DNA of 33,884 nt from a virus. The position numbers were made by a program, and so were the translations under genes. This document shows, one piece after another, positions 10,491 through 18,490 of the stretch (its first letter is position 1; each line of letters opens with the position of its first letter). A model generated the notes under the pieces. That model did not search any database, was not told the origin of the DNA, and saw nothing but the letters and a program-made list of their open reading frames with translations. Where the stretch lies: positions 1 to 33,884 of IMG/VR virus record IMGVR_UViG_3300005841_000064; one strand, given 5' to 3'.

Positions 10491-10865
10491 TCAAACCTCC
10501 GTCACGCCCTGTTTCACGAACAGGCGTCCTTGCATCAGCAGGGTGATGACGTCCGGAGTTGGAGCCGGGTCGATCATCACCAGATCGTAGACGTATTCGC
10601 CAGCAGGTAGGGCAGCTTGCAAAGCGGCCTTGTCGACGTTGAGGTGCAGAACGCGCAGGGTCACATCGTCGACCACGATCTCGCCGGCGCCTGACGTCAG
10701 CTCCAGCAGCGCGACGGTATCGTCGCGGCTCGCCTTCACTTCCATCTCGAACGTCATCCCGGTGAAGCTCCACGACGTATCGGTGGCGTCGTCGAACTGA
10801 AACGCATCCTGCAGGGTCGCGTTTCGGGAAGCGTAGATGTCCACACAAGCGGCGGTCTGGGCCAT
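10491..10865 (-). CDS. Conserved small virion protein, 124 aa
   Basis: It starts as TGATG on the upstream stop. The sequence is a beta-sandwich-like small protein with [18 protein letters not shown], then [15 protein letters not shown], and a C-terminal [16 protein letters not shown] strand. I recall this arrangement from many phages, located between neck and fibre genes. It probably docks fibres or decorates the neck; the exact role is not known to me. Confidence 0.7.
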   Translation of the reverse strand: MAQTAACVDIYASRNATLQDAFQFDDATDTSWSFTGMTFEMEVKASRDDTVALLELTSGAGEIVVDDVTLRVLHLNVDKAALQAALPAGEYVYDLVMIDPAPTPDVITLLMQGRLFVKQGVTEV

Positions 10866-11548
10866 CAGAAGGTCCTCTCATTCGTGCTGCCGGTCGAGGG
10901 GATACCGCCGCGCTGGGTGTTGGATCGGAACTGCTGCGGGAAGCGCCACGCCTGCGCTCCGTTGGTGTTCGCGCGCATCTTGCTGACGCGAGCCCGAGCG
11001 ATCGCATCTCGGAAGCGTTTCAGGTGGTAGGCCCCTTGCACTTTGTCCGAGTAGCTCTTGCCCGGCTGCAGCATCATCTTGCCGAGCAAGCCATCGAGCA
11101 GACCGACATGCCAGATCGGAAGGAGCCAATCCGGGCCGAGCGGGATCGCGTTCTTGTCCGTCGGCAGGGAGACGTTCGTCACAACGACAGCGACATAGGT
11201 CGCCGCGGACGACGGTGCGCGCTCCAACACGACAGTGCCAACATCGGGCATCAGCGCGGGGATGAAGATGCCAGCAGGGAGCGCATTGATGTTCGAGGAT
11301 CCCTGCGCCGGCGGCGGGGTCGTCACGCCGACGAGACGGATCACCTGCCCTTCGTTCACCTGCAGGGGATACTCAGTGCGGGTCGGGATCGCGTTGATCT
11401 GCACGTCCTGGGTCCAGGCCGAGCTGTCATTCAGAAACTCGCTGCAGACGTCGTAGAGCGCGCCCTTGAGGCCCGCGTCGGACGAGCCCACAAGCGTGAC
11501 CCGGGCTTGGTTCATCAGCTGATCAAAGTCCTGCTTGGCGATGGGCAT
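10865..11548 (-). CDS. Putative head-tail adaptor / neck protein, 227 aa
   Basis: It is coupled by TAATG to the gene before and TGATG to the gene after. The N-terminus FDQLMNQARVTLVGSSDAG leads into a helical region, then a beta insert (ALPAGIFIPALMPDVG), and a basic C-terminal helix RFRDAIARARVSKMRANTN. This helical-insert-helical architecture and position after the capsid gene fit gp4/gp11-like adaptors of podoviruses that sit below the portal. The assignment is from position and overall character only. Confidence 0.65.
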   Translation of the reverse strand: MPIAKQDFDQLMNQARVTLVGSSDAGLKGALYDVCSEFLNDSSAWTQDVQINAIPTRTEYPLQVNEGQVIRLVGVTTPPPAQGSSNINALPAGIFIPALMPDVGTVVLERAPSSAATYVAVVVTNVSLPTDKNAIPLGPDWLLPIWHVGLLDGLLGKMMLQPGKSYSDKVQGAYHLKRFRDAIARARVSKMRANTNGAQAWRFPQQFRSNTQRGGIPSTGSTNERTF

Positions 11549-11946
11549 TAGGCTGCTCCCTGCTGCGGCGGCGCCTGCGGGGTCTGGCTCTTGCCGACGA
11601 GGAGCGCGCTGAAGATCCCCATGAACTGCGCAGCGCGCGCGTCCTGGATATCCTCTTGATCGCGTTCGAGCGCGTGTCCGACCATGCCGTGAAGGAACGC
11701 CAGCCGGAACTGCTCCTCCATGACCAGCTTGGTCCCATCCTTAGCCTGGAAGGACTGCACGCCGGTGACGCCGTAGTTCCGGTTGTAGACGAATAGATCG
11801 GGGCGCAAGCGACGACCTTCGAGCAGCGTCACGTTCATGGCGACGATCAGACTGGGATCGTCATAACGGTACGGCGCGATCGTATCCTGCAGGAGGGTCC
11901 GACCATCGTTGATGTAATCGTCGATCGTTTCGAGGGCTGAGGACAT
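11548..11946 (-). CDS. Putative neck/completion protein, 132 aa
   Basis: I chose ATG 11946 (MSSALETIDDYINDGRTLL), because the longer open frame upstream of it runs antisense-like through the capsid terminator. Motifs are DDPSLIVAMNVTLLEGRRLRPDLF and a C-terminal RDQEDIQDARAAQFM helix; these resemble phage neck proteins of the DUF6682 type (memory, not searched). There is no convincing Shine-Dalgarno. It lies directly below the capsid terminator and a CtrA-like box (11994-12009), so it may begin a new transcript. Confidence 0.65.
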   Translation of the reverse strand: MSSALETIDDYINDGRTLLQDTIAPYRYDDPSLIVAMNVTLLEGRRLRPDLFVYNRNYGVTGVQSFQAKDGTKLVMEEQFRLAFLHGMVGHALERDQEDIQDARAAQFMGIFSALLVGKSQTPQAPPQQGAA

Positions 11947-11963
11947 ACGGCCACCACACACAA

Positions 11964-11995
11964 AAGGGCCCCGGAGCATTACCCCCAGGGCCCTT
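11964..11995 (-). terminator. Rho-independent terminator after major capsid gene
   Basis: On the minus strand the RNA folds as AAGGGCCC-TGGGG, loop GTAATG, CTCCG-GGGCCCTT, followed by TTGTGTG. This gives a 13-bp stem with two G-U pairs and a short U tract, 22 nt beyond the capsid stop. It would insulate the highly expressed capsid gene from neck and fibre genes. Confidence 0.75.
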
Positions 11996-12009
11996 AAGCA
12001 TTGGTTTAC
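11994..12009 (-). promoter_or_regulatory. CtrA-like box after capsid gene
   Basis: The plus strand reads TTAA-GCATTGG-TTTAC, one mismatch to TTAA-N7-TTAAC. On the minus strand the sequence GGTAAT follows about ten bases after the TTAA half, though it overlaps the terminator stem. It could restart transcription for the neck and fibre block. Confidence 0.4.
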
Positions 12010-12017
12010 GGCGCCGA

Positions 12018-13028
12018 TTACGAGTTCGGCGTGACCTGTGCCTGGACGAGCGCCTTGCCGTCGACGACCTGATAGCCGTAGACCTGCAGGCCGCGCAGGA
12101 TCTGGCCGAAGGTCAGCTCGGACCGGAGGGTCTCGACCTTGCTGATCTGCGACGCGAACGTCAGGCCGTGAGCGTGACCCGCGAAGATCGGCCACTCACC
12201 GGCGTTGAAGTTCGTGCTGTCGGTGCTGTTGTTCGGCAGGAGGTTGGAGATGTAGATCGTGAACCGATCCACCATACCCAGCCGGCCGTTGCGCAGCATC
12301 GACACGCTGTCACCCGAGAGGTACGCCTGACGCAGCTCGGACTGCTTGATCATGCGGCCGGCCCACGAGGGCATGACCACCCAGCGGCCGACTTCCGGGA
12401 TGTTCTGCTCATCGAGCACTTGGCCCATCCGCATCAGAACGTCGAGAAGCTCGACATCGCCGACGCCCGGGTTCTTGGAGACCACCGAGAGGGGGGTGCC
12501 CTGAACGCCGAGATTGATGTTGCCGGTGATGATGCCGGCCGCGGTACCGCGGTTTGCTGCCGCCATCTGGTTGACGATACCGTCGAGGACATCGCTGTCC
12601 ACGGTGATCTTCAGCTGCTGCGCCGCGTCGTCCGACCACATGGAGAGGACATTCAGATCGCTCTGGATCTCCATCACGTCGTCGAGGATCAGCGAGAAGT
12701 ATTTGCCGTTGCCGATATACAGCTCCACGGTGCCGCCGGTCGGGCGGTCGAGCCCGAGCAGACCGTCGGACTTGTAGTCGTGGATCGAGATCGTCGGCTT
12801 CGTGCGGATCTTGACGCGATCGCCCTTGTTCTTGATCTCGCCCTCGTAGTCGGTGTTCGAGATCGCGGCCAGGACGGTCGACGCGTAGAACTTCTCCACG
12901 AGCTTGCCCGACCAGATCTCCGGGATGAAACCCGTCGACTGGAGCGAGTTGCCCGAGCTACCGGTGGGATAGATCGCGGGGGTGGAGCCCGACGTTGCGC
13001 CGGGGAAACCTGCACTGGGAATGGACAT
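12018..13028 (-). CDS. Major capsid protein, 336 aa
   Basis: I start at ATG 13028 (MSIPSAGF); a TTG two codons upstream is in frame but unlikely. Features: FIPEIWSGKLVEKFYASTVL near residue 35, the N-arm typical of HK97-fold capsids in N4-gp56/P22-coat-type annotations; a VKIRTKPTISIHDY strand; GRWVVMPSWAGRMI; and a C-terminal GLQVYGYQVVDGKAL P-domain. The length fits. It follows the scaffolding gene and precedes a strong terminator. A hairpin (13034-13057) covers its ribosome-binding site. Confidence 0.85.
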   Translation of the reverse strand: MSIPSAGFPGATSGSTPAIYPTGSSGNSLQSTGFIPEIWSGKLVEKFYASTVLAAISNTDYEGEIKNKGDRVKIRTKPTISIHDYKSDGLLGLDRPTGGTVELYIGNGKYFSLILDDVMEIQSDLNVLSMWSDDAAQQLKITVDSDVLDGIVNQMAAANRGTAAGIITGNINLGVQGTPLSVVSKNPGVGDVELLDVLMRMGQVLDEQNIPEVGRWVVMPSWAGRMIKQSELRQAYLSGDSVSMLRNGRLGMVDRFTIYISNLLPNNSTDSTNFNAGEWPIFAGHAHGLTFASQISKVETLRSELTFGQILRGLQVYGYQVVDGKALVQAQVTPNS

Positions 13029-13033
13029 GGCCA

Positions 13034-13057
13034 AGGCCCCTTATCGTTTAGGGGCCT
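13034..13057 (-). promoter_or_regulatory. Hairpin overlapping capsid ribosome-binding site
   Basis: The minus strand reads AGGCCCCT, an 8-nt loop, then AGGGGCCT, a perfect 8-bp stem. Its 3' arm holds the AGGGG Shine-Dalgarno, and ATG follows 5 nt later. It could lower capsid translation until unwound by ribosomes or RNA-binding protein, or end transcripts of the scaffold gene, though it lacks a U tract. Confidence 0.6.
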
Positions 13058-13087
13058 GTGCACATGTGTGTCATCGAAGCCCCCGGA

Positions 13088-14206
13088 TTACCGGATGCGC
13101 CCTTCCCGCTGAGCCGCGGTGAGATCGTTTTCGAAGGCCTGGGCTTCCGCAGCGCGGTGGGCCCAAAGTCCTCGGCGTTTCTCATCGTAGAACCGGGTGA
13201 TGTCGGCGCGTGAATAGATCGGCTTCTCGGAGGGCACTTGGCTGTCGCCAGATGCCGGCCTTGCCCTGCCGGGGGACGCGAGGGTCTCCAAACTCACTGC
13301 AGGGGTTCGAGGAGCGATCTGTTGGGTCTGCTGCTCGACCTGCGCGGCTGAAGCCTGTTGGCCCGTGGCTGCTGCTTCCGCGAGGAAGTCTTTGAAGAGA
13401 GCGATCACTTTCGGGGCTTCCGCGCCGTCGACCGCCGCCTTCAACATGTTCCCACGTATCTGACCAGTGTAAACGTTTGGTAAACGCAGCCACCCCTTGA
13501 ACTGCGGCGACACGTTGAGCCCCCGCCAATTCGGGATCTGCGCATCGAGCGCGGCAAACAATTCCCGCTTACTGGTCACCTGCACGCGCTGGTTCAGGCG
13601 CTGGTTATCGGCCCGCAATTGTTCGAGTTCTGGGGTCAACGTTTCGCGCGCGGCGCGGCGCGCAAGCTCAATCAGTTCGTCGCCGTAGTTCTCTCGGTCC
13701 TGCTCCGTGATCAAGTTTCCGTGACTTTGGGCGTGAGCCGGTTGCTGGGACGTCACCCCCTGAATGTTCGCAAGCATCTCCTGCGTTCGGATCAGCTCAG
13801 CGCCCATCTGGCGCATCTGCTCTTCCATCCCGGCGTTCGATCGTACCTGGGCGTTATATCGCCCCTGCATCGAGAGGAAACGATGGCGCCATTCGTCCGC
13901 GGAGACGTTCTGCTCGGCGGCCGGCGTGGCTGAGTGCTGTTCCGCTGCGGCAGCGGCAGCATCCGGCTGGTTTCCCGGGTCGGCGCCGGCGCGAGCCGCC
14001 AGCTCCTGGGCCGTTGGCGTGGCAGCTGCCGTGGGCTCGGGGGCGGCTGCCGGCTCGGGGCGAGACGGGGGTGCTTCGTAGATCTGCTTGTGCATGGCCT
14101 CGGCGGCTGCCGCGGCGGCCTTAACGTGATCCGGGACGCGCACATTGGGATCGGCAGAGAGCTGGGTGATGTTGGGGTCGGCCTGGAAGCTGTCGTTGGT
14201 TGACAT
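13088..14206 (-). CDS. Scaffolding protein, 372 aa
   Basis: ATG 14206 follows AAGGAG by 7 nt. The protein has a disordered Ala/Pro/Gln-rich N-terminal third, a long coiled coil (about 105-225) with EWRHRFLSMQGRYN and ELIRTQEMLANI, and a conserved C-terminus IYSRADITRFYDEKRRGLW followed by a basic helix. Such a helical, acidic protein with a basic C-terminal helix directly before the capsid gene is the classic scaffolding layout. It should guide procapsid assembly and leave before packaging. Confidence 0.8.
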   Translation of the reverse strand: MSTNDSFQADPNITQLSADPNVRVPDHVKAAAAAAEAMHKQIYEAPPSRPEPAAAPEPTAAATPTAQELAARAGADPGNQPDAAAAAAEQHSATPAAEQNVSADEWRHRFLSMQGRYNAQVRSNAGMEEQMRQMGAELIRTQEMLANIQGVTSQQPAHAQSHGNLITEQDRENYGDELIELARRAARETLTPELEQLRADNQRLNQRVQVTSKRELFAALDAQIPNWRGLNVSPQFKGWLRLPNVYTGQIRGNMLKAAVDGAEAPKVIALFKDFLAEAAATGQQASAAQVEQQTQQIAPRTPAVSLETLASPGRARPASGDSQVPSEKPIYSRADITRFYDEKRRGLWAHRAAEAQAFENDLTAAQREGRIR

Positions 14207-14234
14207 CTAGTAACTCCTTGTGCGCTCAGGCTTT

Positions 14235-14498
14235 TCAGGCTGAGGGCGGCTGGGCGGGTTGGGGGGTAGGACGTTGGACGTGGCACTCCCGGAATACCTT
14301 CAGGAGATGCAGGAAGGCCTTCGCGCGGCCCTGGGCCACGAGAATTTCGTGTTGTTCGGCCGCGGTTACCGCCACGGTAACTTCGGTCGCGTAGGCGTCG
14401 AAACACGCCACAAACGCCTCCCACTCGCGCGGGGCAGCGATCTGCAGGGAGTGGGCGTAATGCCGGAGAACTTCAGTGGGGGACGGCGTGGTGGTCAA
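14235..14498 (-). CDS. Small conserved phage protein, 87 aa, TTG start
   Basis: The frame opens with TTG at 14498, overlapping the preceding stop as TTGA; no ATG is available. It encodes a helical protein (EVLRHYAHSLQIAAPREWEA) with a Pro-rich C-terminus. It lies between a chain of small pre-scaffold genes and the scaffold. The non-ATG start is unusual but matches the TTGA coupling at 26701-26704. Function unknown. Confidence 0.55.
   Translation of the reverse strand: MTTTPSPTEVLRHYAHSLQIAAPREWEAFVACFDAYATEVTVAVTAAEQHEILVAQGRAKAFLHLLKVFRECHVQRPTPQPAQPPSA
14366..14380. repeat. TTACCG-N3-CGGTAA palindrome, copy 2
   Basis: The plus strand reads TTACCGCCACGGTAA, within the TTG-start small gene. 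It is identical to the copy at 30512 and complementary to those at 6867 and 26602. Confidence 0.5.
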
Positions 14499-14725
14499 GC
14501 GATACCGTTTCCGCTCCAGTGTCCCGATCCAAGGCCGTCAGGCGGAGGGGCCGGTCGCTGGGGCTGTGCCATGGGGGTGGCTTTGCCGTAGGACTGGAAA
14601 CTGGCCGGGCCGCCGCCCGAGGCGGCTCCGGGCAGGGCACGCTGGCTCGATCCCTTGTTCGGGGACGTATGCAGGGAGCCCTTCTTGGAATGCGGCGCGA
14701 GCGGGGTCATGTCTTTCTTGAACAT
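14495..14725 (-). CDS. Small Gly/Pro/Ser-rich protein, 76 aa
   Basis: ATG 14725 overlaps the upstream stop as TGATG. It begins MFKKDMTPLAPHSKKGS, is basic at the N-terminus, and Gly/Pro/Ser-rich elsewhere; no Cys. I recognise this type of small, low-complexity protein in phage pre-capsid gene runs but cannot assign a role. A minor capsid or procapsid protein is possible. Confidence 0.65.
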   Translation of the reverse strand: MFKKDMTPLAPHSKKGSLHTSPNKGSSQRALPGAASGGGPASFQSYGKATPMAQPQRPAPPPDGLGSGHWSGNGIA

Positions 14726-14934
14726 CAGATGCCTCCCAGTCGCGAGTTGCCGGCACTGGATCCGAACGGGTTCGGGCTCAATGACACCGGCTCTTCGTCA
14801 GGCTTGCCGTAGTCGCGCGTGTTCTTCAAGCGCGGCTTCGGCGCTGCACCGGATGGTCCAACGCTCGATACAGACCCCGGCTTGGGGACCGATCGTGGTG
14901 CGCCTGGACCACCAGATGAAATTGTCCGCTTCAT
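14725..14934 (-). CDS. Small Pro/Ser-rich protein, 69 aa
   Basis: It is coupled by TGATG at both ends. Composition resembles the neighbouring 76-aa protein: basic N-terminus (MKRTISSGGPGAPRS), then NTRDYGKPDEEP and a C-terminal NPFGSSAGNSRLGGI. No domain can be named. It belongs to the four-gene relay between the hairpin-controlled first gene and the scaffold gene. Confidence 0.65.
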   Translation of the reverse strand: MKRTISSGGPGAPRSVPKPGSVSSVGPSGAAPKPRLKNTRDYGKPDEEPVSLSPNPFGSSAGNSRLGGI

Positions 14935-15155
14935 CAGCGGGCGCTGGTAATGCCGGCCTGAGCGGGCTGCGAACCCGCGTAACCGAACATCTTGCCCGAG
15001 CCGCCCTTGGCGAACTTCTCGCCGGGACCGCTCTTGTCGCCCTTGTCCGTGGTGCCGGACGGCATCTCGGCCGCAGCCTGCTCGCCGAACATGTGGGTGG
15101 TGCCGCCCTTGGCGAACTCGACATTGTGCTCGGACTTCTTGGTGAAACCTGCCAT
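14934..15155 (-). CDS. Small repeat protein heading the capsid block, 73 aa
   Basis: It has a strong Shine-Dalgarno, GGAG eight nt from ATG 15155, but that site is buried in a perfect 11-bp hairpin. The protein has two copies of FAKGG[TS]xxMFG (residues 14-24 and 48-58), separated by a polar linker. It looks like a bivalent binding peptide, possibly bridging capsid or scaffold subunits. As first gene of the block U-T-S-R-scaffold-capsid (15155 to 12018) it sets expression of everything coupled behind it. Confidence 0.75.
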   Translation of the reverse strand: MAGFTKKSEHNVEFAKGGTTHMFGEQAAAEMPSGTTDKGDKSGPGEKFAKGGSGKMFGYAGSQPAQAGITSAR

Positions 15156-15156
15156 C

Positions 15157-15195
15157 GGTGTAGCTCCTGGATAAAAATCCGTGTGGAGCTACACC
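15157..15195 (-). promoter_or_regulatory. Perfect 11-bp hairpin sequestering a ribosome-binding site
   Basis: The minus strand reads GGTGTAGCTCC, a 17-nt loop with its own GGAT-TTTT-ATCC stem, then GGAGCTACACC, and ATG after one more base. The GGAG Shine-Dalgarno lies wholly in the 3' arm. The predicted -10 GCTAGGTG overlaps the 5' arm, so RNA starting at that promoter would lack most of the arm and be free to translate, while read-through RNA would fold shut. T4 gene e is the known precedent. Confidence 0.7.
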
Positions 15196-15224
15196 TAGCC
15201 GCTGGCCGTTAAAGACTACTTAAC
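15192..15224 (-). promoter_or_regulatory. Perfect CtrA-type box and -10-like GCTAGGTG
   Basis: Plus 15209-15224 reads TTAA-AGACTAC-TTAAC. On the minus strand GCTAGGTG (15199-15192) begins 9 nt after the inner half-site, the same spacing as in the element at 841-873. The box overlaps the stop of the methyltransferase gene and precedes the capsid-block first gene. Confidence 0.7.
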
Positions 15225-15818
15225 ACCGATGATCAGCACTTCCGGTTTCGTCGGCAAGAGGCCGACGTCTGCTCCAGAGAAGCCCCGCACGCGAGAGAGG
15301 ATCCCGCGATCGACATCACCGGAAACTTTCTCCGGCCCGACGTCTTCCATGAAGTAGTGACCGCCCGGCAGCATCCACTCCGCCAGCTGGTTCATCAGTT
15401 GGATCTGCGGCTCCGGGTCGTGCACAGCGTCGTCGACGATCATATCGAAGCGACCGTCGGACCCCGGCCCAGGTCGAGCGAAATGAGTGAGCACCTCATG
15501 AAGCGCAGCCGGATCATACGCGTCGACGCGCGCAGTGCGGATGCGCTCTTGGTCGTTGAAGATAAATCTCTCGTCGATGTCGACGCCGTAGATCTGCGCG
15601 TTCGGAAAGAAGTCTCGCCAGACGAACAAGCTGGCGCCGACCACGTTGTTGGGGATGTCGCGGAAGCCACAAATGCCGACTTCGAGAACACGACGGACAT
15701 GAAAGCGCGCCGGCCCCATCAGAGCCGCGTAGAAGGGCGTGTAGCCCCAGATCCCTTTGTCAGTGCCGTACTTCACAAACAGCTCGGCGAGATAGTCCTC
15801 GTTACTTTGCAGGCGCAT
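15216..15818 (-). CDS. Class I SAM-dependent methyltransferase, 200 aa
   Basis: ATG 15818 follows GGAGA at good spacing, overlapping the preceding gene by 17 nt. Motifs: KYGTDKG near residue 16, glycine-rich motif I VLEVGICG (44-51), acidic motif GVDID (78-82), DMIVDDAVH (125-133), and a late HYFMEDVGPEKV. This resembles sugar or polyketide-tailoring methyltransferases of the TylF/CmcI-like or Methyltransf_24 type. As it follows two glycosyltransferase-like genes, it may O-methylate a transferred sugar. Methylation of host surface glycan is an alternative. Confidence 0.75.
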   Translation of the reverse strand: MRLQSNEDYLAELFVKYGTDKGIWGYTPFYAALMGPARFHVRRVLEVGICGFRDIPNNVVGASLFVWRDFFPNAQIYGVDIDERFIFNDQERIRTARVDAYDPAALHEVLTHFARPGPGSDGRFDMIVDDAVHDPEPQIQLMNQLAEWMLPGGHYFMEDVGPEKVSGDVDRGILSRVRGFSGADVGLLPTKPEVLIIGVK

Positions 15819-16479
15819 CGGTAATCTCCAAGTCGGTGAACATGCTGCCGTTGTGGTCAGCTTTGTACCAGTGGATGGGGGCCTTGAACGAGCGCGATTG
15901 TTCAACACGGGCCCACGTGTTGACTTCCCACTCTACATTGCGGGTGGCCGAAATATGCTGGCGAGCAGCCACACGACAGGCATAGTCAAAGGCGTCGACC
16001 ATGCGGCGAGGCACAGCAATAACAGACCCGCAAAAACGCCAGCACGGATACGCTGCCTCAATCGCAAGCGGCTTCTCCCAACACCCGGGAGCGTAGATCG
16101 CCTTGTCATCCAGCTTCTCCATGAACTCGTAGATCGCTTGGTTGGTCACCCCCGGCAACCGAAAGATGCCGTAGTCGACCCACACCAGAATATCTGCGCT
16201 TGGATCTTCGTCAGCCGCCTGCACGAGCCACGACGTCTTCTGGTGATTGACGCAGTGGTAGATCGTGGTGTTCTTCGCCGGATTGTCGTGCTCCGACGGG
16301 CGCGGCGTAAACGGCAGGCCCTTGATATATTTGGCCATCCACGTGTCCTGAAAGGACATATAGAAGGCCTTCTTCGGAACAGGGACCGCGCTTAGACGCT
16401 CGCCGAGGGCGCCGTATTCAGCCGCTCCGCGCGGATGTTCGGGGATCGGGATGTACCCGGTGACGAGTTTAGCTTTCAT
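15802..16479 (-). CDS. HtrL/YibB-like glycosyltransferase, 225 aa
   Basis: ATG 16479 lies inside the end of the large glycosyltransferase gene (11-nt overlap) with GGAAA before it. Motifs: an aromatic FYMSFQDTWMAKY region, ADILVWVDYG (residues 95-104; the D-containing motif expected of a nucleotide-sugar binding site), KAIYAPGCWEK, and WRFCGSVIAVPRRMVDAF. The pattern recalls the HtrL_YibB family, glycosyltransferase-like proteins of LPS loci. The call is from memory. Context (collagen-like fibres upstream, methyltransferase downstream) suggests it extends or starts a glycan on the fibres. Confidence 0.6.
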   Translation of the reverse strand: MKAKLVTGYIPIPEHPRGAAEYGALGERLSAVPVPKKAFYMSFQDTWMAKYIKGLPFTPRPSEHDNPAKNTTIYHCVNHQKTSWLVQAADEDPSADILVWVDYGIFRLPGVTNQAIYEFMEKLDDKAIYAPGCWEKPLAIEAAYPCWRFCGSVIAVPRRMVDAFDYACRVAARQHISATRNVEWEVNTWARVEQSRSFKAPIHWYKADHNGSMFTDLEITDAPAK

Positions 16480-18490
16480 AGAATTTCCAGAGCAAGGATG
16501 ACACTTCTGACGCCTCGATCGTAGCCACATAGGCCTCAGCGTCGCGAACGCCGAACGAGATCAGAAGTTTTCCGTTGGGGTGGAGCGCGAGACCGGAGCA
16601 GAACTCGATCTGACGTTCGAAGAAGACGAACGGCAAACTGAGGCGTTGCAGCTTGCCGTCCATCCCGAACCACGCGAAGCGATGCCAATAGGTGCGCTTG
16701 CCCGTGCTCGGATCATTGCTCGCCTCGTGAGTGACCGCGAGGAAGCCGGAATTGAAGGGGATCAGCTGCGATGACCCACTGATGTCGCCAACACGCAGCT
16801 TCGTCTCGTGCTTGACGACTGTGCTCGGGCAATCGGTACCAATGATCTTGTCGAGCCGATAAACAAACCGCGGAGACATGAACGACGAAGACGGCATCGG
16901 CATCCAGTTCTTCTCGTAGGTCGTCTCGTCGGATACGACGCGCCAATCCGTGGACACATCGATGTACGACGTGTCGCGGGGATTATAGTGGAGACGGCCG
17001 ACTGCGATCTGGCAGACACCGGCGGCGGACTGCTCGCGCACGGTCGCCGAGAAATGCAACTCGCCGCAGTAACGCCAGAGACGGATATCTTCTAGGCCGG
17101 TCACCAGACTAAACTTCGGAGCGGGGCGGTTCCACAGAACCTCGGCGGCGTTGTGGCAGTCAAACGTGTGCGGCTCCAGGTGGACGACGAAGTTTCTCGT
17201 GTCGATCGCCTCGCCGCCACCGTGGATGATGTAACGGCCGGCGTCGTCCATCTGATAGTTCACACAACGGATGTTGCACGTGATCAGGCCGTCAGTCACT
17301 TCCACCGACGGGTTCATCGCATGGTAGCCGTGCGGCGGAATGAAATCCAGCTTGGTGGCCTCAAAAGACGGGCAGTGCTGGCCCAGCGGCTTCGTGAACC
17401 AGAACAGGTTGGAGCGAGCACTCCAGTAGTGTTCCGACGGGCACGAGGGATCAAGCACGAGATCATTCGTGACAGCGAACGCCCGCGATCGCTCCGCCTC
17501 GGAGTAATATCCAGCGATCGCAAATTCGTAGCGCAGGCCATGGCTGTAGACAAAATCATTGACGAAGAGAAGATCGCCCGGACGCTTGATATCGATCCCG
17601 GTTTTGGCAAAGACCAGCGCGGCAGCGTTGTCGCCACCCTCACGATAATGCTTCGCGAGATCGTAGAGCGGCTCCGCGCGCGAAGGGCGGAAGTTGTAGG
17701 CGGCAAGGGTCTCCGCGACGAAGCCGTCTATATCGCCGAGCGAACGCTTGCACGCTGCGCGGTTCATCATCGCGCTGTGGGTCTCTTCGTCCCAGCCGCC
17801 CATGTCGATGCGCCGGGTGTAGGCTGTGATCGCCTCGGCCGGCTTTCCCCAGTCGCGATACGTGTTTCCGAGATAGTACCAACCACGACCGTTGTCCGGG
17901 TGTTCTTTCAAATCGGCTTCCAGCAACTCGGCATCGCGGGCGAATTTGTTGACCCGGTTGGAGCCATCCGCATGATCGAGGAAGCGAGCGCCGGTGATCA
18001 TGCCGGCAGCGGGGATGTCAATGTATTCGTGCGTGACGCCGACATACGGCGGTGCGCCCCAGTTGAGATTAACGATGCGGCGGTTGCCGTAGGAAACAGC
18101 CCCGCCTTTCTGCATCATGTCATAGGACATCGCGTTGGCGTCGAGGGCGTAGAGAGCGTCAAACGCCTTCGGATCATCGACGACAAGCTCCATGTCGGCA
18201 TCCATCAGGAGCGCGAACTGACACCATACCTTGCCGACGTTCACATCTTTGGCCCAGCGAAACGCGTCGTTGCGAGCCTGCGAGAAATTTTCGAATGTGC
18301 CATCCGAGATCATCGCCAATACGCCGTGCTCCAGGCAGACGCGCTTGATGATTTCTTTGGTGTCGTCCGTCGATCCAGTGTCGACGATCGCGGCAAATTT
18401 AACGTAGGGGAGAACAGATCGGAGGCAGCGCTCGATACGCGCGGCCTCATTCTTGACAATCATGTTGAGGCACAAAGACGGCTTTGGCAT
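16469..18490 (-). CDS. GT2 glycosyltransferase with TPR and C-terminal propeller-like domain
   Basis: ATG 18490 follows GAGGA. Residues 1-115 are a GT-A family 2 domain: LCLNMIVKNEA, DTGSTDDT (37-44) and the DAD metal site (97-99). About 195-320 contain TPR-like helices (GWYYLGNTYRDWGKPAEAI). The C-terminal half, with LEDIRLWR and repeated WHRF/HFSAT strands, looks like a five-bladed propeller of the GH43/GH130 type. At 673 aa it is longer than a simple GT2. TPR fused to glycosyltransferases commonly grips protein acceptors, so protein O-glycosylation is favoured. It directly follows two GPT-repeat genes in the same transcript. Confidence 0.8.
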   Translation of the reverse strand: MPKPSLCLNMIVKNEAARIERCLRSVLPYVKFAAIVDTGSTDDTKEIIKRVCLEHGVLAMISDGTFENFSQARNDAFRWAKDVNVGKVWCQFALLMDADMELVVDDPKAFDALYALDANAMSYDMMQKGGAVSYGNRRIVNLNWGAPPYVGVTHEYIDIPAAGMITGARFLDHADGSNRVNKFARDAELLEADLKEHPDNGRGWYYLGNTYRDWGKPAEAITAYTRRIDMGGWDEETHSAMMNRAACKRSLGDIDGFVAETLAAYNFRPSRAEPLYDLAKHYREGGDNAAALVFAKTGIDIKRPGDLLFVNDFVYSHGLRYEFAIAGYYSEAERSRAFAVTNDLVLDPSCPSEHYWSARSNLFWFTKPLGQHCPSFEATKLDFIPPHGYHAMNPSVEVTDGLITCNIRCVNYQMDDAGRYIIHGGGEAIDTRNFVVHLEPHTFDCHNAAEVLWNRPAPKFSLVTGLEDIRLWRYCGELHFSATVREQSAAGVCQIAVGRLHYNPRDTSYIDVSTDWRVVSDETTYEKNWMPMPSSSFMSPRFVYRLDKIIGTDCPSTVVKHETKLRVGDISGSSQLIPFNSGFLAVTHEASNDPSTGKRTYWHRFAWFGMDGKLQRLSLPFVFFERQIEFCSGLALHPNGKLLISFGVRDAEAYVATIEASEVSSLLWKFYES

